Shown piece after piece: positions 49,597-57,026 of a stretch of 64,000 bases of DNA (its first letter is position 1; each line of letters starts with the position of its first letter). The stretch is taken from positions 58,182 to 122,181 of the forward strand of contig JAIXUH010000033.1 in assembly GCA_027484145.1 (NCBI GenBank), in the 5' to 3' direction. The position numbers were made by a program, and so were the translations under genes. The notes under the pieces were generated by a model, which saw only the letters and a program-made list of their open reading frames with translations, had not been told where the DNA came from and did no database searches. The DNA comes from Rhodobacter sp. (GTDB lineage Bacteria; Pseudomonadota; Alphaproteobacteria; Rhodobacterales; Rhodobacteraceae).

Positions 49597-51108
49597 TCAC
49601 GCCGCGCGAACCGCGCTCAACTCCTCGAGGATAATTTTGCGAAGCTCGCGGCGCAGCTCGTCAAGGTCGGCGTTATGGGCGACCGACGTCAGGGCCACGT
49701 TCTGCGCCCTTGGCAAGTTCAGTGGGTCTACCCCATTGAAATCGCCAAAGGTTTCCGCCGCTTCCTTGTTGTATGCGATCCGTGCGTATTGCACGAGGTG
49801 GTGCGGCGTCAGGTTCTCTGACAGGCTGGATCCACCAGAAAAGCCGGTGCCGATGGTCATCGACGGGCCAAGATGCGTCTCGAACCCCGACGACCCCAGC
49901 GAGCAGCCGGTGTTCACCGCCACACGCAGCGCCGGAAGGGCAGCGGCGAAGGCCATGATGTTGGTTTCCTTGCGCGAATGGATTGCCGCGGAATGGCCCC
50001 GTCCCGCTGTCCGCATCATCGAGCGGGCGCAGGCGATGGCCTGATCGATGTTGGCAACCCGGGCAAAGGCCAGAACCGGGCACAACTTTTCGCGCACGAG
50101 CTTCTCTTCGGGCTGCACCAGATCTACGGGCGTGACCAGAATTTTCGCGCCCGCCGCGTTAAAGCCAGCCTCGCGCGCGATTACGGCGGCATCCTTCCCG
50201 ATCATGGCCGTGTTGAAGCCTTGGCTGGTGAACAAGAGCTTGCGCAACTTGGCCACTTCGTCGGGCGTGCAGATATGTGCGCCTTCCGATTTCATCGCCG
50301 CAAGCAGGGCATCGGCAACGGTTTGATAGGCAAGCAACGTCGACTCGTTGGTGCAGAGGATGGAGTTGTCGAAGGATTTCGACGCCACGATCCGCTTGGC
50401 CGCTAGCCGCAGATCGGCAGTGTCATCCACCAGGACGGGCGCATTGCCGGGGCCAACCCCGAAGGCCGGATTGCCCGATGTATAGGCCGCCTTCACCACG
50501 GCAGGTCCGCCCGTGGCGATGACCAGATCGACCCGTTCATCCGAGATCAGCTTTTCGATCAGCGGAATCGTGGGTTCTTCGATGACCTGGATCACGCCAT
50601 CTGGCGCGCCAGCGGCCTTTGCAGCCTCGGCCATCATTGCGGCGGCATCGGCACAGACTGCTTTGGCACCGGGATGCGGGGAAAGGATGATCGCATTCCG
50701 CGTCATCAGCGCCATCAACGTCTTGAAGTAGACGGTCGCCACCGGATTGGTCACCGGGATCAGCGCGAAGATGACCCCTGCGGGGCGCGGCAGCTCGACG
50801 ATCTTTCGCGCGGCATCGATGCGCGGCGCGACGAAATCTTCGGCCCCGTACATCTCGACCAGCCCGCGTGAGCAGGCCTCGTTCTTCTGGCGTTTGTGGT
50901 CGACCACGCCCATACCGGTTTCCCGGACCGCCCAATCGGCATAAAACTGCGCCTTGGCATGGGCAGCATGTGCCACCGCGTTGACGATGCGGGTCACCGT
51001 GGCGCGATCCAGTTTCTGGAACTTAACCGCCGCCCAGCGTGAGCGTTCGACCTTGAGCTTCGCCTTTTCGTAGACGGCGTCCGGAACTGTCAGCAGAACC
51101 TGATCCAT
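49597..51108 (-). CDS. CoA-acylating aldehyde dehydrogenase (microcompartment cargo)
   Basis: A 503-residue enzyme of the PduP/EutE-like acylating class. The NAD-binding region is IPVTNPVATVYFKTLMALMTRNAI, the glycine motif GVGPGNAPVLVDDTADL, and the catalytic cysteine is C252 in SKSFDNSILCTNES. It turns an aldehyde (acetaldehyde or propionaldehyde in known shells) into acyl-CoA. The last 25 residues form an amphipathic helix (ADLDELRRELRKIILEEL) after a short linker, as expected for a C-terminal encapsulation peptide. It follows the aminotransferase-like gene by 3 bp. Confidence 0.9.
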   Translation of the reverse strand: MDQVLLTVPDAVYEKAKLKVERSRWAAVKFQKLDRATVTRIVNAVAHAAHAKAQFYADWAVRETGMGVVDHKRQKNEACSRGLVEMYGAEDFVAPRIDAARKIVELPRPAGVIFALIPVTNPVATVYFKTLMALMTRNAIILSPHPGAKAVCADAAAMMAEAAKAAGAPDGVIQVIEEPTIPLIEKLISDERVDLVIATGGPAVVKAAYTSGNPAFGVGPGNAPVLVDDTADLRLAAKRIVASKSFDNSILCTNESTLLAYQTVADALLAAMKSEGAHICTPDEVAKLRKLLFTSQGFNTAMIGKDAAVIAREAGFNAAGAKILVTPVDLVQPEEKLVREKLCPVLAFARVANIDQAIACARSMMRTAGRGHSAAIHSRKETNIMAFAAALPALRVAVNTGCSLGSSGFETHLGPSMTIGTGFSGGSSLSENLTPHHLVQYARIAYNKEAAETFGDFNGVDPLNLPRAQNVALTSVAHNADLDELRRELRKIILEELSAVRAA

Positions 51109-51111
51109 GTG

Positions 51112-52386
51112 CTATTTCCCTGCCGCTGCAATAAGTTCCCGGGCGCGCGGCATGGCCGCATCGAACCGGTCCATGATCTCTTGGCACATCGCGTGGCTGA
51201 GAAGCGCGCCTGGCTTCCACTGCAGGACCCGCTTGTCGAGGGACGAGAAGATCGCCCAGACGCCATGTTCGTAAAGCGCGCGGCTGACATAGACCGCGCC
51301 CTCGGGGTGGTTGAACTCCAGCCCCAGAACAACGCCGCGCTGCCGAACGCCAGAGAAGATGTCGCCGTGGCGCTGGATCATTTCGGCCATCGCTTCGCGG
51401 AAGAACTCGGCCACCGCATGGACCGAGGCAATGGTTTCGGGCCGATGCAGCATCTCGATTACCTTGTGCGCGACGACACAGCCCAGTTCGGCCCCGCCTG
51501 CCGTCGAGATATGGGCGGCGCCGTCCTCGTTCAGCCAGTCGCCTGCGCGTTCGTTCACCAGACAGGCTGAAATCGGGTAAATCCCGCCCGACAGGCCCTT
51601 TGCCGTGACCATGATGTCAGGTTGAATGTTGTAAGTTTGCCATCCCCACAACTGACCGCAGCGCATCATGCCAGTCTGGACTTCATCCGCGATATACATC
51701 GCGCCATACTTCTCGCACAGCGCCTTGCAGGCTTGCAGGTAGCCGTCCTTGGGCATCGGGAAACCATAGGTCGCCGGGATCGTCTCCATGATCAGGGCCG
51801 CGATATCGCCGCTCTTCAGGGCCTGCTCCATCGCGCCGATATCGTTGAAGGGCACCTGGATGAACGTTTCGGGCATGTCCGCCAGGAATATCTTTGAAAA
51901 CCGGTCGTCCCCCGTCGCAACGGAAAGACCGCCATGTCCGTGATAGCCCTTGATGATCGACACGATCTTGCGCCGTTTCGTGGCGTATCGTGCCGATTTA
52001 ATCGCAATATCAACGGCTTCAGCACCGCCTGCGCCAAAAACCACGTACTTCATCCCCGGGGTGACGCGGATCAGCGCTTCGGAAAGAGCCGCCCGCGCGA
52101 CCGAGGGAAACCAGTGGTTCCCCATATCGAAGTAGTCCAGCGCACCCTTCAACGTCTCGATCAGTTCGGGGTGGCGATGGCCAAGGTTGTAGGTGCCTCC
52201 GTTCAGATGCAGGTCGATCAGCCGCCGCCCATCCATATCGAAAAGGCAATAGCCCTCCCGCCGGTCGATCACCAGATCAATCCCAGCCTTCTGCCAGAAC
52301 TTGGTCTTGTCGGGGTTCCAGAACCGGATCGACTTGTCGAACAGGTCTTCTTTGCTCTCGAATCTGAAGTGGCCGTAGTCGAACAT
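51112..52386 (-). CDS. Class III aminotransferase-like enzyme (candidate amino-alcohol phosphate phospho-lyase)
   Basis: A 424-residue PLP enzyme of the class III (omega) aminotransferase fold. The PLP-binding lysine is K263 in MVTAKGLSGG and the pyridine-nitrogen aspartate D234 in YIADEVQTGM. NGGTYNLGHRHPELI and GAGGAEAVDIAIKSAR (phosphate cup) are conserved. Phospho-lyases acting on ethanolamine phosphate or 1-amino-2-propanol phosphate belong to this group and release aldehyde, ammonia and phosphate. That reaction fits kinases upstream and a CoA-acylating dehydrogenase downstream. A true transaminase role is the alternative. It is the first gene of the shell operon. Confidence 0.85.
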   Translation of the reverse strand: MFDYGHFRFESKEDLFDKSIRFWNPDKTKFWQKAGIDLVIDRREGYCLFDMDGRRLIDLHLNGGTYNLGHRHPELIETLKGALDYFDMGNHWFPSVARAALSEALIRVTPGMKYVVFGAGGAEAVDIAIKSARYATKRRKIVSIIKGYHGHGGLSVATGDDRFSKIFLADMPETFIQVPFNDIGAMEQALKSGDIAALIMETIPATYGFPMPKDGYLQACKALCEKYGAMYIADEVQTGMMRCGQLWGWQTYNIQPDIMVTAKGLSGGIYPISACLVNERAGDWLNEDGAAHISTAGGAELGCVVAHKVIEMLHRPETIASVHAVAEFFREAMAEMIQRHGDIFSGVRQRGVVLGLEFNHPEGAVYVSRALYEHGVWAIFSSLDKRVLQWKPGALLSHAMCQEIMDRFDAAMPRARELIAAAGK

Positions 52387-52426
52387 TCTGCACTCCCTCG
52401 GGCATCGTTTTGCCCGACTTCAAACA

Positions 52427-52439
52427 TTCCATGATGGAA
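52427..52439. promoter_or_regulatory. Palindrome TTCCAT-G-ATGGAA in the shell-operon promoter
   Basis: A perfect 6-1-6 palindrome 41 bp upstream of the first shell-operon gene, probably near its transcription start. It could bind the second DeoR regulator or an activator. Confidence 0.5.
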
Positions 52440-52450
52440 GCATGTCATAT

Positions 52451-52465
52451 ATGTTGAGTCAACAT
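52451..52465. promoter_or_regulatory. DeoR operator-like palindrome (ATGTTGA-G-TCAACAT) over the -35 box
   Basis: A perfect 7-1-7 palindrome. On the minus strand it contains TTGACT, a good -35 box for the shell operon, so a bound repressor would block it directly. It lies in the 174-bp region divergent with the second DeoR gene. Confidence 0.6.
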
Positions 52466-52560
52466 TGATTTTCCGGCTGCGTTCTTTAAGGAATTGCCGC
52501 ATCTTGCGGGTCAGAGCGGCTTGCGAAAGCCGACCGATGTGTCCCGATACCGGAGGAAAG

Positions 52561-53340
52561 ATGACCAAGGCTGAGTCGCGACCCGGCAAAACCGACCGCC
52601 AGTCGCGCATCGTGGCAGAGCTTCGGGCCTTGCCAAGTTTACGAGTGAATGACCTGTCAGCACGGCTGGGCGTCTCGACCGAAACCGTACGCCGCGATCT
52701 TGCCGAATTGGAAGCCGCAGGCTTGATCAGCCGTACCTACGGCGGCGCGACTAGTCTGGTAAAAGGCGAGCCAGGAATCGCGATACGGGAAACCTTGATG
52801 GTCAACGAGCGGCGCGAAATCGCCCGCGCGGCCATGTCGTTGGTAGAGCCCGGCGACATCCTGATGATAGGTGGTGGGGCGACGACTCTGCATTTCGCCC
52901 GTCGATTGGCCGCGGACTTCGACCACCTCACGGTCATCACCCATGCCTTTTCGATCGCTACAGCGCTTTCAACGAACCCGACCCATCGAGTGCTGATGCT
53001 GCCAGGACAATACGATGGTCGCGAGGGGCTGATCCACGGTGCCGACACGATTGATGCGCTGCAGATGTTTCACGCCAGCAAGGCGTTTCTCGGTGCCAGC
53101 GGGTTGACTGAAGAAGGGCCTAACGATGCCGGCTTGGGCCCAGGCCTTGTCTACAGCGCGATGGTGCGCAGATCGGGCCGAACCGTAATTCTCGCGGATC
53201 ATACCAAGTTCAGTGCGCCGTCACTGAAGGTCTTCACTCAGTGGAGCAGCACAGTGACACTGGTTACAGATGCGCCGCCAGCAGACCCGTTAGCTAACGC
53301 ACTTAAATCCGCCAATGTTCGGGTGATCGTCCCCACTTGA
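52561..53340 (+). CDS. DeoR family transcriptional regulator (second)
   Basis: The protein is 259 residues from ATG 52561 (CGGAGGAAAG upstream is a strong ribosome-binding site). The helix-turn-helix is LRVNDLSARLGVSTETVRRDLAELEAAGLISRTYGGAT, and the effector domain shows MIGGGATTLHFARRL and RSGRTVILADHTKFSAPSL. It has the same length and fold as the first DeoR protein, with which it shares a similar HTH. It is divergent from the shell operon and is its probable repressor. The two regulators bracket the shell genes, suggesting separate control of uptake and shell synthesis. Confidence 0.88.
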   Translation: MTKAESRPGKTDRQSRIVAELRALPSLRVNDLSARLGVSTETVRRDLAELEAAGLISRTYGGATSLVKGEPGIAIRETLMVNERREIARAAMSLVEPGDILMIGGGATTLHFARRLAADFDHLTVITHAFSIATALSTNPTHRVLMLPGQYDGREGLIHGADTIDALQMFHASKAFLGASGLTEEGPNDAGLGPGLVYSAMVRRSGRTVILADHTKFSAPSLKVFTQWSSTVTLVTDAPPADPLANALKSANVRVIVPT

Positions 53341-53484
53341 TCCGCGGGACAAGCGAAAAAGTACCTCGAGGGATAAAGTGGAAGTTCGTTAGGTAGCCGA
53401 CAAGGACTGCTGCAAGCCAAAGTGAGTGAACCACAGCCAGCACCTCGCTTCGCTGCGTCGCACCTCAGAACGGCATTGCCGCCA

Positions 53485-53510
53485 GCCTGCCAGAAACTTG
53501 GCTGGCAGGC
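53485..53510. terminator. Strong hairpin after the second DeoR gene
   Basis: GCCTGCCAG and CTGGCAGGC form a perfect 9-bp stem with an 8-nt loop, 145 bp after the DeoR stop, at the right border of the microcompartment island. No U run follows, so it may be a factor-dependent terminator or border element. Confidence 0.45.
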
Positions 53511-53554
53511 GCACCACCCCCGTCTCCGAGCCCTCGAGACGTGAGGCCGTAGCC

Positions 53555-53719
53555 TCACCCGAAGGGATCGTACTCCGAGACGATCACGACCTCGTCTCCG
53601 TCGATTTCATCGGCGGGGACGGCGCCGAAGGTTCCATCCCCTGCCTGGAAGACGACGATCGAGACCATGAGCGTGGCGGCGAGGGAGGCGGCGAAGGCGT
53701 GAGCATCTTTGCGGGACAT
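53555..53719 (-). CDS. Small membrane-anchored or secreted acidic protein (54 aa)
   Basis: A 54-residue ORF from ATG 53719 with CAGGAG 9 nt upstream. Residues 8-24 (AFAASLAATLMVSIVVF) are hydrophobic after a basic SRKDA start, as in a signal anchor. The remainder is acidic (ADEIDGDEVVIVSEYDPFG). It would place a short acidic tail outside the membrane or be exported. No family is recognised, but codon use and the ribosome-binding site look genuine. A perfect GC-rich palindrome lies 23 bp upstream of its start. Confidence 0.6.
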   Translation of the reverse strand: MSRKDAHAFAASLAATLMVSIVVFQAGDGTFGAVPADEIDGDEVVIVSEYDPFG

Positions 53720-53741
53720 CTGTTTGGCTCCTGTCTTGGCG

Positions 53742-53760
53742 GCGGGGGATCATCCCCCGC
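53742..53760. repeat. Perfect 9-1-9 GC-rich palindrome
   Basis: GCGGGGGAT and ATCCCCCGC flank a single C, 23 bp upstream of the 54-aa start. The GCGGGGG/CCCCCGC arm equals one arm of the branched dyad near 2.2 kb. Confidence 0.5.
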
Positions 53761-54066
53761 GCGACAGGACCCCGCAGGCCCGAAGACTGGCTGACATCAC
53801 CGGGTGCGTTCGGCTTGCCCGAATCCACCCGGCGGCACGGGCTCGCCCGTAGTCCGACCCCTCGCGGGTTGATCTCGAAGGCGGGATTCGGGGCAAAGAA
53901 GGGAATGGCGAGCGGGTGATGGTGCCCCAACGTCAGGAGCCGATTGTCCCGCCGATGCTTGGAACGCCGCTGGCCTTCCAGCCAGACACTTGGTTGAAGA
54001 CCTCCGTCTTTGTGGGATGGAACCTTAGGCACCCCGCGACATCGCGGGAGGAGGTTTAAGTGGTCG

Positions 54067-54098
54067 GTGAGAGGCCCGCCTGTGGGCAGGCCCCTCAC
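54067..54098 (-). terminator. Long hairpin after the 157-aa gene
   Basis: On the minus strand a 14-bp stem with two G-U pairs and a CACA loop starts 14 bp after the stop codon at 54112. There is no strong U run, but stem stability and placement fit a terminator or 3'-end protector. Confidence 0.6.
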
Positions 54099-54111
54099 AC
54101 ATTGTCAGGGC

Positions 54112-54585
54112 TCAGGCGGCCAGGTCCGCGCCCCCTGCCCTATCGCCGTCTTCAGCACCGACGATTTCCAGCCGCGCGTTGCGATAGCCCTCCCGCGCGA
54201 TCCAGAGCTCGGCCGCGGTGATCGATTCCGCCAAGTGCAACAGCTCGGTGTTGCCACCGAAGTCGAGAAGCACTCGCACCTGCCCGGGCTTAGGTTCCTC
54301 GGCCACCTCGAAGATCAGACGGCTGTCCGCCGAATGACTGCGCATGATGGTGACGAGAATGACCCCGTTCGAGGAGAAGTTGCCCTCATGCAGCGTGAAG
54401 GAGGCTGGTGCCGTCCAGGTCGGATAGACCCGAGGCGGCTCCTTCTTCACGAGACGGCCGACGCCGTTCGAGCGCTCCCAGGCTGCCAGCTTCTTGGTGA
54501 AACGTGCCGGCGGCTTGAGACTGCCGTCGGTGTAGCGGATCAGCGCCCCGAGGGGGGCTGTGTCGATGATGTTTGTTGCAGACAT
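54112..54585 (-). CDS. Conserved plasmid hypothetical protein (157 aa)
   Basis: A 157-residue protein starting at ATG 54585. LIRYTDGSLKPPARFTKKLAAWERSNGVGRLVKKE near the start and SSNGVILVTIMRSHSADSRLIFEV in the middle look like a small alpha/beta domain. The end is alanine- and aspartate-rich. It is common in backbone regions of Rhodobacteraceae plasmids next to the large parB gene. No catalytic motif is visible. A perfect 20-bp dyad lies 13 bp upstream, so the gene is tightly regulated by some dimeric protein. Function unknown. Confidence 0.7.
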   Translation of the reverse strand: MSATNIIDTAPLGALIRYTDGSLKPPARFTKKLAAWERSNGVGRLVKKEPPRVYPTWTAPASFTLHEGNFSSNGVILVTIMRSHSADSRLIFEVAEEPKPGQVRVLLDFGGNTELLHLAESITAAELWIAREGYRNARLEIVGAEDGDRAGGADLAA

Positions 54586-54598
54586 GATTCCTCATCCC

Positions 54599-54618
54599 GA
54601 ATGCGAATGTTCGCATTC
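54599..54618. promoter_or_regulatory. Operator-like dyad GAATGCGAA-TG-TTCGCATTC
   Basis: A perfect 9-bp inverted repeat with a 2-bp centre, 13 bp before the start at 54585 and just downstream of a TATGAT -10-like box on the minus strand. It lies about 70 bp beyond the end of the large parB gene. The binder is unknown. Confidence 0.6.
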
Positions 54619-54652
54619 ATCATATTGATATTACGGTATTTTGTGAGATTCT

Positions 54653-54672
54653 GGGGCGGGTTTCCCCGCCCC
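54653..54672 (-). terminator. GAAA-loop terminator hairpin after the large parB gene
   Basis: On the minus strand GGGGCGGG-GAAA-CCCGCCCC forms an 8-bp stem with a GNRA loop, 13 bp after the stop at 54686. It shares its core with the hairpin after ssb. Confidence 0.6.
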
Positions 54673-54685
54673 CGGATGGCTCAGA

Positions 54686-56857
54686 TCACTCCGCCGCCAT
54701 CATCGACGCGGCGCTCACCGGCAGATCAGCCGTCAGGAAGGCCGGAAGATCGACATCCTCGGGCTGTCCCGCGTCCTCCCCCTGCCCTTCTGCGATCGCT
54801 TCGCCGTCGAGTGCTGCCAGATCCGCGCGCCGCAGGACCTCGGGCAACCAGCCGCTGCCCTTGAGAAGCCGCTCGGCCTCGGTAGCCATCTCACCCTTCT
54901 TCAGGTGATCGAGAAGCTGCGCGGTCCCCTCCCCCTTCGCCTCGCGCACGGCTTCGAGGATCCGGGCCTTGGGCACTCGGTTGAGGTAGCCATCGACCGT
55001 CGGCTCCCAGCCCGCCTCGACCATGTCGAGATCGACGGCACGGGCCACCAGATCGGCATGGGCAATGCGGCGGGTCAGACCGCTGGCCGAGATGCCCGCA
55101 CCATAGGGGTTCACCTTCTCATGGAGCGCGTTGATGCCGAAGCTGAGGCAATGCGCCAGGAGCGCAAAACGGCTGCCCTGGTCGAGCACGGTCAAATAGT
55201 CCCAGAGCGCGGCATCATCGCCGAGAGGCAGATCAGCCTCCCAGGCCGCGTGACGCTCATCGACCAGCTTTGCCACGACGCTGTCCTTCAGATCGGGCGC
55301 CTGAGCGGACATATAGACATGGCGCACGGAGGCCTCGAGGCAGCTGCCGGAGGCTGAGGAGGTGCGGAAGGTGTCCGTGACCAGCTTCAGGAGCAGGAGC
55401 GTCAGCGCAACGTCCGGCGACCGCCCGATAGCCTCGCGTAGCGCAAGGGTCCGATGGGCCGTCAGTTCCATGACCAGCCGTTCGGGCAGCGGCTTCAGCG
55501 CTCCGTCGTCTTCCTCATCAGACGCCTCCGCGCCGATCGGCTGACCACCCGAAGTGATGACGGTGCCCCCGGCGGAGGTCGCCGATGGTTTCCAGCTGGA
55601 AACACCTACATCACCCCCCTGCCCCATGGCATCCGCGCCATCACCATCCTGGACCGCGGTCTCCTCGCGCGGCTCGTCCTCGGGCTGGACATAGCCACGA
55701 TAGACCGCGAGGCTGCCATCCCGATCCAGCGTCACAAAGACGCCAGCGCGCCCGACCTCGGCCAGATCGTAGATCAGCGGCCGCTGCTCGAGATCTTCCA
55801 TCGCCATCTCGAGCTGACCGAGCCGCGCATCGATCTCCTCGGGGTACTCGTCCTGGCCGGAGTATTCTTCCTCCAGCGCCCGATACTCCGCGAGGAGCGT
55901 CGCATGGGCCGCGCTTTCCTCGTCGGTCATCGGCGCGGGATCACCGGCCAGACGCCGCAGACCGTGGCTGTAGCCATAGGGCAGATCGGTCGCCACCTCG
56001 ATCCACTTCCAGCCATCCGAGGCCAGCGCCTCGGCTTCATCCTGGAGCTTCTCGGAGACCAGCCGATCGAGCAGGGCAGGGTCCTCGAGCCAGCCTCCGT
56101 CATCGCCCTGGAAGAGATCGCGCAGGACGACACCGCCGGCCGCCTCATATGCATCGACACCGACGAACACCGCGCGGCGATCAGACGCCCGGACCGAGGC
56201 CTCCGTGAGCATGCGCCGTATGGCGTAGGGCTCCTTGTTCCAGGAGTTCTTCACCGCATCCCAGACCTGCGCCTGACGCGCATGATCCGGGTTCACGGTG
56301 AAGGCCATTAGCTGTTCGAGCGTCATGCCGTCCTCGGCATAAACCTCGAGCAGGGCAGGGGCCACGGAGGCGAGTTTCAGGCGCTGCTTCACGATCTGCG
56401 GCGTCACGAAGAAGGCCGCCGCGATCGCTTCCTCGCCCTGACCCTTTTCACGCAAGGCCTGAAACGCGCGGAACTGGTCGAGCGGATGCAGTGCGACGCG
56501 CAGCATGTTTTCGGCCAGCGAGTCGTCCTCGGCCAGGATCTCCGACGCCGCATCCCGCACGATGCAGGGTATCGGTGTCGTCTTCGCCAGCCGCTTCTGC
56601 TTCACCAGCAGCGACAGCGCCTGGAAACGACGGCCGCCGGCCGGGATCTCGAACATGCCGGTCTCGACCCCATCGGCATCGAGCATGGGCCGGACGTTCA
56701 AGCCCTGCAGCAGGCCGCGCCGCGCGATGTCTTCCGCCAGTTCCTCGACCGAGACGCCTGCCTTGATGCGCCGCACGTTGGACTGGCTCAGCACGAGCTT
56801 GTCGAAGGGGATGTCCCGCGACGGGGACAGGGTGACTTTCTGGGCAACTTTCGCCAT
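54686..56857 (-). CDS. Very large ParB/Spo0J-family protein (723 aa)
   Basis: Starting at ATG 56857, the protein has a ParB nuclease-like domain at residues 14-115 (IPFDKLVLSQSNVRR, then ELAEDIARRGLLQGLNVRPML and MFEIPAGGRRFQALSLL). A helix-turn-helix region follows (EEAIAAAFFVTPQIVKQRLKLASVAPALLEVYAEDGMTLEQLMAFTV). The remaining 500 residues are acidic and unique to this plasmid class. It is more than twice the size of a partition ParB and stands apart from repA-repB, so a role in plasmid gene control, conjugation or DNA protection is more likely than segregation. Leader copy E lies directly upstream. Confidence 0.88.
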   Translation of the reverse strand: MAKVAQKVTLSPSRDIPFDKLVLSQSNVRRIKAGVSVEELAEDIARRGLLQGLNVRPMLDADGVETGMFEIPAGGRRFQALSLLVKQKRLAKTTPIPCIVRDAASEILAEDDSLAENMLRVALHPLDQFRAFQALREKGQGEEAIAAAFFVTPQIVKQRLKLASVAPALLEVYAEDGMTLEQLMAFTVNPDHARQAQVWDAVKNSWNKEPYAIRRMLTEASVRASDRRAVFVGVDAYEAAGGVVLRDLFQGDDGGWLEDPALLDRLVSEKLQDEAEALASDGWKWIEVATDLPYGYSHGLRRLAGDPAPMTDEESAAHATLLAEYRALEEEYSGQDEYPEEIDARLGQLEMAMEDLEQRPLIYDLAEVGRAGVFVTLDRDGSLAVYRGYVQPEDEPREETAVQDGDGADAMGQGGDVGVSSWKPSATSAGGTVITSGGQPIGAEASDEEDDGALKPLPERLVMELTAHRTLALREAIGRSPDVALTLLLLKLVTDTFRTSSASGSCLEASVRHVYMSAQAPDLKDSVVAKLVDERHAAWEADLPLGDDAALWDYLTVLDQGSRFALLAHCLSFGINALHEKVNPYGAGISASGLTRRIAHADLVARAVDLDMVEAGWEPTVDGYLNRVPKARILEAVREAKGEGTAQLLDHLKKGEMATEAERLLKGSGWLPEVLRRADLAALDGEAIAEGQGEDAGQPEDVDLPAFLTADLPVSAASMMAAE

Positions 56858-56950
56858 CAGATCTTCTCCACGACGGGCGCCGGAAGCCACTCTCCCGATC
56901 TCACTTCCCATCACCCCTCAACCTTCAGCCCTTTCCCTCTCCTTCTTTCG
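56858..56950 (-). promoter_or_regulatory. Repeated leader module, copy E (before large parB)
   Basis: Coding strand: GAAGGAGAGGGAAAGGGC box, hairpin CGGGAGAGTGGCTTCCG (56881-56897), CGCCCGTCGTG and GGAGAAG before ATG 56857. Closest to copy D, 41 kb away. Confidence 0.65.
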
Positions 56951-57026
56951 TGAGCAGCTAATGCGTGACTTTACAGCTGTTAAGTCTCACTCCTCAGGAC
57001 GCCGGTGGTTTTGGACTTAACAGCTG

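Larger units (their letters stand above)
53720..54111. other. Gene-free spacer between the 54-aa gene and the 157-aa gene
   Basis: These 392 bp contain no supported gene. They carry the palindrome GCGGGGGAT-C-ATCCCCCGC at 53742-53760 just before the 54-aa gene, and the terminator hairpin at 54067-54098. The middle part (53800-54050) shows weak coding-like character on both strands but no start with a ribosome-binding site. Confidence 0.5.

Noticed and set aside
53607..54098. Minus-strand frame of 163 codons in the 53.7-54.1 kb spacer
   Set aside because: No ribosome-binding site, Arg/Pro-rich, and it overlaps the well-supported 54-aa gene; a real gene is not supported.
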